From assembly GCF_022815725.1 (NCBI RefSeq), contig NZ_JALGRF010000001.1:1395715-1459714 (forward strand): 64,000 nucleotides of DNA. The letters run 5' to 3'. The position numbers and the translations under genes were made by a program. The notes under the pieces were generated by a model. It saw only the letters and a list, made by a program, of their open reading frames with translations, searched no databases and was not told where the DNA came from. Each line of letters begins with the position of its first letter. Positions within the stretch are counted from its first letter, which is position 1. Positions 60,170 through 64,000 of the stretch are shown here, one piece after another. The DNA is from Streptomyces sp. APSN-46.1 (GTDB lineage: Bacteria; Actinomycetota; Actinomycetes; Streptomycetales; Streptomycetaceae).

Positions 60170-61924
60170 TCATCCAGCCCCCACCAGAGGCAACGGATCG
60201 GAAGGCTCCAACTCCGGATCGTCCACCCGGAAGGTACGCACCCGGCCCGGCTCCGAACCGGGCCGCTCGAACCGGACGGTCACCCGCCCGACCCCGCTGC
60301 CCTGCACCCACCCGGGCCCGTACACCGCGTGCCGTACGTCACTCCCGGGCGCCCACCGCCGCTCAGGAACACCCCCGCCCGGCCCCCCACCCTCCGAAAC
60401 CCCGACTCCCCCTCCAGCCCCCTCGGCCCCGCCAGCCCTGCTCCCGCGGTCGCCCCCGCTCACCCCTCCAACCCCGCTCGCCCCCTCGGCCCCGCCAGCC
60501 CTGCCCTCGCGGTCGCCCCCGCTCACCCCTCCGGCCCCGCTGGTCTCCTCGGCCCCGTCGGGCCTGCTCCCGCGGTCGGCCCCGCTCGCCCCTCCAGCCC
60601 CGCTCGCCCCGCTGGCCCCCTCGGCCGCGTCGGCCCTGCCCTCTCGGTCGCCCCCGCTCACCCCTCCAGCCCTGCTGGCCCCCTCGGCCGCGCCGGCCCA
60701 GCTCTCACGGTCAGCCGCGCCGGCCGCGTGGGCCCCGTCGGCCGCGCCACCCATCGGGCCAGCGCCAGCGTCAACGGCGGCGGCCTTGCCCGGCTCCGCC
60801 GCCCGGCCGGCGCCCGCCATCCCGCTCTCCCCGTCCACATCAGCGGCCAGCGCCTCGGCCTGGGCGAAGAGGTCCTCCTGCGTGTAATCCGCCAGCCCCG
60901 ACACCCCCACCCCCAGCAGCCGCACGCCGCCCGTCGTGTCCACCCCCTCCAACAGCCGCGCCGCCGCCTCCCGGACCACCGCCGCGTCGTCGGTCGGCCC
61001 CCGGAGCGTCTCGGACCGGGTCAGCGTCGAGAAGTCGTACCGCCGCACCTTGAGCACGATCGTGCGCCCCGAGTACCCGGACTCCCGCAGCCGCCCCACA
61101 CACCGGTCCGCGAGCCTCCGCACCTCGTACCGGATCCGTACCCGGTCGTGCAGGTCCACGTCGAAGGTGTCCTCCACCGACACCGATTTCGCGTCCCGCT
61201 CGGCGACCACGGGCCGGTCGTCCAGCCCCAGCGCCATCCGGTACAGCGCGACCCCGTGCGAACGCCCGAGCATCCGGACCAGCTCGTCCTCCCCGGCCTC
61301 GGCCAGCGCCCCCACCGTGGTGATCCCGGCCCGCCGCAGGTGCTCCCCGGTGGCCGGCCCCACCCCCGGCAGGGTCCGTACCGACATCGGCGCGAGCAGC
61401 TCCCGCTCGGTTCCCGGCTCGATCAGCAGCAGCCCGTCCGGCTTGGCCTCCTCGGAGGCCACCTTGGCCAGCATCTTCGACCCGGCCAGACCCACCGACC
61501 CGCTGAGCCCGGTCGCGGCCAGGATGTCGGCCCGCAGCCGCTCTCCCGTCTCCCGGGCGGTCGCCGCGTCGAAGGCGGTGCCGCCCGCCTCCAGGTCCAC
61601 GAAGGCCTCGTCCAGGCTCAGCGGCTCCACCAGCGGTGACAGCTTCCGCAGCAGCCCCATGACCACCTCGCTCACCGACCGGTACAGGGTGAAACGGGGG
61701 ATCAGACAGGCACCGTTCGGGCACAGCCGCCTGGCCTGGGCCATGGGCATCGCCGAATGCACCCCGAACCGCCTGGCCTCGTACGAGGCGGTGGCGACGA
61801 CCCCGCGCGGCCCGAGCCCGCCGACGATCACGGGCTTGCCGCGCAGGCTCGGCTTCGACGCCTGCTCCACCGAGGCGTAGAAGGCGTCCATGTCCAGATG
61901 CAGGATGGTCGGCGCGGCTCTCAC
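60170..61924 (-). CDS. dinB: DNA polymerase IV with repetitive insertion
   Basis: A 584-residue Y-family polymerase, longer than usual. The catalytic core is intact: ILHLDMDAFYASVEQ at the start and LVEPLSLDEAFVDLEAGG near residue 105, with HhH and little-finger regions after. From about residue 393 to 508 there is a low-complexity stretch of repeats such as SGGDREGRAGGAEGA. The end is the conserved tail (GSDVRHAVYGPGWVQGSGVG). It performs error-prone bypass synthesis. Bases 60400-60745 carry the matching nucleotide repeats. Confidence 0.93.
   Translation of the reverse strand: MRAAPTILHLDMDAFYASVEQASKPSLRGKPVIVGGLGPRGVVATASYEARRFGVHSAMPMAQARRLCPNGACLIPRFTLYRSVSEVVMGLLRKLSPLVEPLSLDEAFVDLEAGGTAFDAATARETGERLRADILAATGLSGSVGLAGSKMLAKVASEEAKPDGLLLIEPGTERELLAPMSVRTLPGVGPATGEHLRRAGITTVGALAEAGEDELVRMLGRSHGVALYRMALGLDDRPVVAERDAKSVSVEDTFDVDLHDRVRIRYEVRRLADRCVGRLRESGYSGRTIVLKVRRYDFSTLTRSETLRGPTDDAAVVREAAARLLEGVDTTGGVRLLGVGVSGLADYTQEDLFAQAEALAADVDGESGMAGAGRAAEPGKAAAVDAGAGPMGGAADGAHAAGAADRESWAGAAEGASRAGGVSGGDREGRADAAEGASGASGAGGASGADRGSRPDGAEETSGAGGVSGGDREGRAGGAEGASGVGGVSGGDRGSRAGGAEGAGGGVGVSEGGGPGGGVPERRWAPGSDVRHAVYGPGWVQGSGVGRVTVRFERPGSEPGRVRTFRVDDPELEPSDPLPLVGAG
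60400..60745 (-). repeat. Degenerate ~63-75 bp tandem repeats inside dinB
   Basis: About five diverged copies encode units starting (S/A)-D-R-E/G and ending G-A-S-G-A-G-G-V. Units differ in length by multiples of three, so the frame is kept. Probably slippage-driven expansion within coding sequence. Confidence 0.7.
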
Positions 61925-62005
61925 GCCATCGATGCTGCCCTACGCCACTGACAACGGCGGAAGCAGCACGGCGACCACCCGGCCGAACCGCTACTGAAAC
62001 ACGGC

Positions 62006-62644
62006 CTAGACCGCCCGGTTCCGGCGCGCCGCCAGCTCGTCGGTCGGATTGTGCCCGACCACCGTCTCCCCGGTGTCGACGCGCTCTCCGTGGAGCTGCG
62101 AGAGCGCCTTCTCCACGTCGCGCCAGACCACGCCGACGGCGATCCCGAAGATGCCCTGACCACCCTGGAGCAGGCTGACCACCTGGTCGGGAGAAGTGCA
62201 CTCGTACACCGTGGCGCCGTCGCTCATCAGCGTCATGCGCTCAAGGTCGGCGAACCCGCGGTCGTGCAGGTGCTGCACGGCGGTGCGGATGTTCTGCAGC
62301 GCCACCCCGGTGTCCAGGAAGCGCTTGACGATCTTCAGGACGACGACGTCCCGGAAGCTGTACAGGCGCTGCGTGCCCGAGCCGTACGCCGGGCGGACGC
62401 TCGGCTCCACCAGCCCGGTCCGCGCCCAGTAGTCGAGCTGCCGGTACGTGATGCCGGCCGCGGCGCACGCCGTCGGTCCCCGGTAGCCGACCTGCCCGGG
62501 TTCCGGTTCGCCACTCACCGGAGCGACCGGCGTCGACTCCGGCTGACGGCGCGCGGAGCCCGCCGCCCCGCCGTGCAGCGGGTACGGTCCACCCTCACTC
62601 CGTACGGGGATGCCCCCGGTCGTACCGTCGCCCGTGATCCTCAC
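62006..62644 (-). CDS. MerR-family transcriptional regulator
   Basis: A 212-residue MerR protein. A ~60-residue N-terminal extension is followed by the winged helix (TACAAAGITYRQLDYWARTG, GTQRLYSFRDVVVLKIVKRF) and a C-terminal domain with LMSDGATVYECTSPDQVVSL. GGAGGG precedes the GTG at 62644. It is part of the conserved group dinB / merR / BFN / ftsR-like, same strand. A palindrome (ACCTTGAAGGT, 62670-62680) lies upstream. Confidence 0.9.
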   Translation of the reverse strand: MRITGDGTTGGIPVRSEGGPYPLHGGAAGSARRQPESTPVAPVSGEPEPGQVGYRGPTACAAAGITYRQLDYWARTGLVEPSVRPAYGSGTQRLYSFRDVVVLKIVKRFLDTGVALQNIRTAVQHLHDRGFADLERMTLMSDGATVYECTSPDQVVSLLQGGQGIFGIAVGVVWRDVEKALSQLHGERVDTGETVVGHNPTDELAARRNRAV

Positions 62645-62713
62645 GCCGACCCTCCGTCCTTGACCTGCCACCTTGAAGGTAGGCAGTCACCAGGGGTGCG
62701 TCAACGATCGCCA

Positions 62714-62731
62714 CACTCGGCACGCCGAGTG
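62714..62731. promoter_or_regulatory. Inverted repeat CACTCGGC-AC-GCCGAGTG
   Basis: A perfect 8-bp inverted repeat in the gap between the BFN and MerR genes. With ACCTTGAAGGT at 62670-62680 it forms two candidate MerR sites; alternatively a short terminator of the BFN gene. Confidence 0.4.
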
Positions 62732-62834
62732 ATAATCACCCTGAGAGTGGTTTCCCGTGCCCCTTATCGGGGAAAGGCTACTCGAATGGGCTGACAATCC
62801 CCGGAGGACGGCGCGGTCCGCTTACTCCGACGTG

Positions 62835-63308
62835 TCACTGCGGCCCGGAGCCGAAGTCCTCGGGCGAGATCTGGTCGAGGAACTCGCGGAACTTCTCCAC
62901 CTCGTCCTCCTGCTCGTCCGGAATGGCGATTCCGGCGTCGTCCAGCACGCCGTCACTGCCGTAGATCGGCGTCCCCGTGCGCAGGGCCAGCGCTATGGCG
63001 TCGGAAGGCCGCGCGCTCACCTCGACCCCGCTGGCGAAGACCAGCTCCGCGTAGAAGACACCCTCCCGCAGATCCGTGATGCGGACCTCGGTGAGCTCCT
63101 CGCCGATCGCCTCCAGCACGTCCTTGAACAGGTCGTGCGTCAGCGGTCGGGCAGGGGCCATGCCCTGCTGCGCGAAGGCAATGGCGGTCGCCTCCCCAGG
63201 TCCGATCCAGATGGGGAGGTACCGGTCGCCTCCCACTTCACGCAGGAGCACGATCGGTTGGTTGGAGGGCATTTCCACCCGGACACCCACAACGTCGAGC
63301 TCGTTCAC
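62835..63308 (-). CDS. Bifunctional nuclease family (BFN/DUF151) protein
   Basis: A 157-residue protein. VGVRVEMPSNQPIVLLREV, LPIWIGPGEATAIAFAQQG and EVSARPSDAIALALRTGTPI are typical of the DUF151 bifunctional nuclease domain, in some organisms acting on DNA and RNA. GTG start at 63308. Conserved next to FtsR-like regulators in actinobacteria. Confidence 0.9.
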   Translation of the reverse strand: MNELDVVGVRVEMPSNQPIVLLREVGGDRYLPIWIGPGEATAIAFAQQGMAPARPLTHDLFKDVLEAIGEELTEVRITDLREGVFYAELVFASGVEVSARPSDAIALALRTGTPIYGSDGVLDDAGIAIPDEQEDEVEKFREFLDQISPEDFGSGPQ

Positions 63309-63371
63309 ACAGCAACCCTAGGACCTGCCCGGCAGGTTTGGGTAGTCGGGGCCCCTCGGGCATCCCCGAGA

Positions 63372-64000
63372 TCAGTTCAGCCGGACCCCGAGAGCCGTCT
63401 GTACCAAGGCCTCATGCAGCCTTACGGACAGCCCCGCGAGCTCTTTCAAAGTGGCCTCGGCATGCGCCCTGGTCTGCGGGTTGCGGTGCCGGCGCAACGG
63501 TGCCACGACCTGCTCCACCAGGCCCGCCTCCCGGTCCGCGGCAGCCTTCATCGCCCGCAGATGCCGGGGCTCCAGCCCGAATCGGCCGAGATCGGCGACC
63601 AGCCGGGCCACGGTGACCGCCTCGGCGTCGAATCCGCCGCCGGGAGCCTCGGCGAGCAGGCCGTAGGACTCCCATTCGATCAGCTGGACCTCGTCCACCT
63701 CCGCGGCGGCGAGCAGCTCCGCACGCCCCACCCGGGCCGCGGTGGCCCGCTCCCGGCCCACCTCCCCGTACACGGCCGACGGGCTGTTGGGGTCCACGGA
63801 GTCCCCGTGCGCGGTGGGCGCGGGGATCCGCACCTGCTCACCCCGGGCGAGCGCGTCGAGCTGCTCGCGGATGACCTTCAGCGGCAGGTAGTGGTCGCGC
63901 TGCAGACGCAGGATGCGGGCCAGCCGCTCCACGTCCTCCGTGCTGAACTTGCGATATCCGGAAGGTGTGCGCCTGGGCTCGACGAGCCCCTCCGCCTCCA
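63372..64000 (-). CDS. MerR-family regulator, FtsR-like (5' end outside window)
   Basis: The C-terminal ~209 residues of a MerR protein; the gene runs off the right edge. The wing-side motif GLVEPRRTPSGYRKFSTEDV and LARILRLQRDHYLPLKVIRE mark it as the FtsR-like branch, which lies beside the BFN gene in actinobacteria and in corynebacteria controls ftsZ. The C-terminal half is a helical ligand domain (EVDEVQLIEWESYGLLAEAP repeats a MerR-like helix). Confidence 0.85.
   Translation of the reverse strand, partial: EAEGLVEPRRTPSGYRKFSTEDVERLARILRLQRDHYLPLKVIREQLDALARGEQVRIPAPTAHGDSVDPNSPSAVYGEVGRERATAARVGRAELLAAAEVDEVQLIEWESYGLLAEAPGGGFDAEAVTVARLVADLGRFGLEPRHLRAMKAAADREAGLVEQVVAPLRRHRNPQTRAHAEATLKELAGLSVRLHEALVQTALGVRLN

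Overview
The window is very GC-rich actinobacterial DNA and almost certainly Streptomyces. It carries a 2-methylisoborneol (earthy odorant) locus with family 2B encapsulin shells, a two-domain geosmin-synthase-type enzyme, tandem-domain universal stress proteins, a GH46 chitosanase with the streptomycete-type operator, monomeric isocitrate dehydrogenase, and the actinobacterial order gcvP / PRC-barrel / dinB / merR / bifunctional nuclease / ftsR-like merR. No rRNA, CRISPR array, phage or replication origin was seen. One tRNA gene (tRNA-Pro, anticodon GGG) is present.

Layout. 0-3 kb: a VanW-family envelope protein and a YczE-type membrane protein. 3-19 kb: a stress/dormancy-type island with a CBS-pair protein, a SLC13/ArsB-type transporter, a Crp/Fnr regulator, a flavin disulfide reductase, a potassium-channel-like protein, a CBS-BON protein, two universal stress proteins, and a GH65 phosphorylase / HAD mutase / HTH-PNPOx operon. 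The island is scattered with four gene wrecks (carbonic anhydrase, radical SAM protein, alcohol dehydrogenase, beta-lactamase-fold hydrolase). It lies between a right-end relic of a TnpB-type element and the tRNA-Pro gene. 19-23.7 kb: DUF309, VOC, the lactate-utilisation operon lutABC, and cobF. 23.7-34.2 kb: a mirror-image encapsulin/terpenoid locus. One arm is mibs - shell - methyltransferase - class V aminotransferase; the other is shell - geosmin-synthase-like enzyme. An HTH regulator sits between them, and both arms carry the same direct-repeat box upstream.

34-44 kb: a degenerate NTPase-like protein, icd, DUF805, chitosanase, then an intact TnpB element (38898-41295) whose right end abuts the corA stop codon. 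Its tail matches the relic at 3 kb, so there are two copies of a probable reRNA/omega-RNA end in one window. 42.5-52.9 kb: small regulators, each next to a transporter or enzyme (LysR-EamA, MocR-PNPOx, PadR-PhzF), plus DM13, TOBE, SRPBCC and CPBP proteins. 53-64 kb: glutamate-cysteine ligase family protein, an unknown protein, DUF5999, gcvP under a tandem glycine riboswitch, PRC-barrel, DNA polymerase IV with a long repetitive tail, and the merR/BFN/ftsR-like group running off the right edge.

The strongest candidates for under-described biology are the double-shell encapsulin/terpenoid locus, with its shared regulatory box and shared peptide motif, and the TnpB element with a separate guide-RNA-like right end elsewhere in the window. 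All function calls come from reading the sequence; no database search was run.
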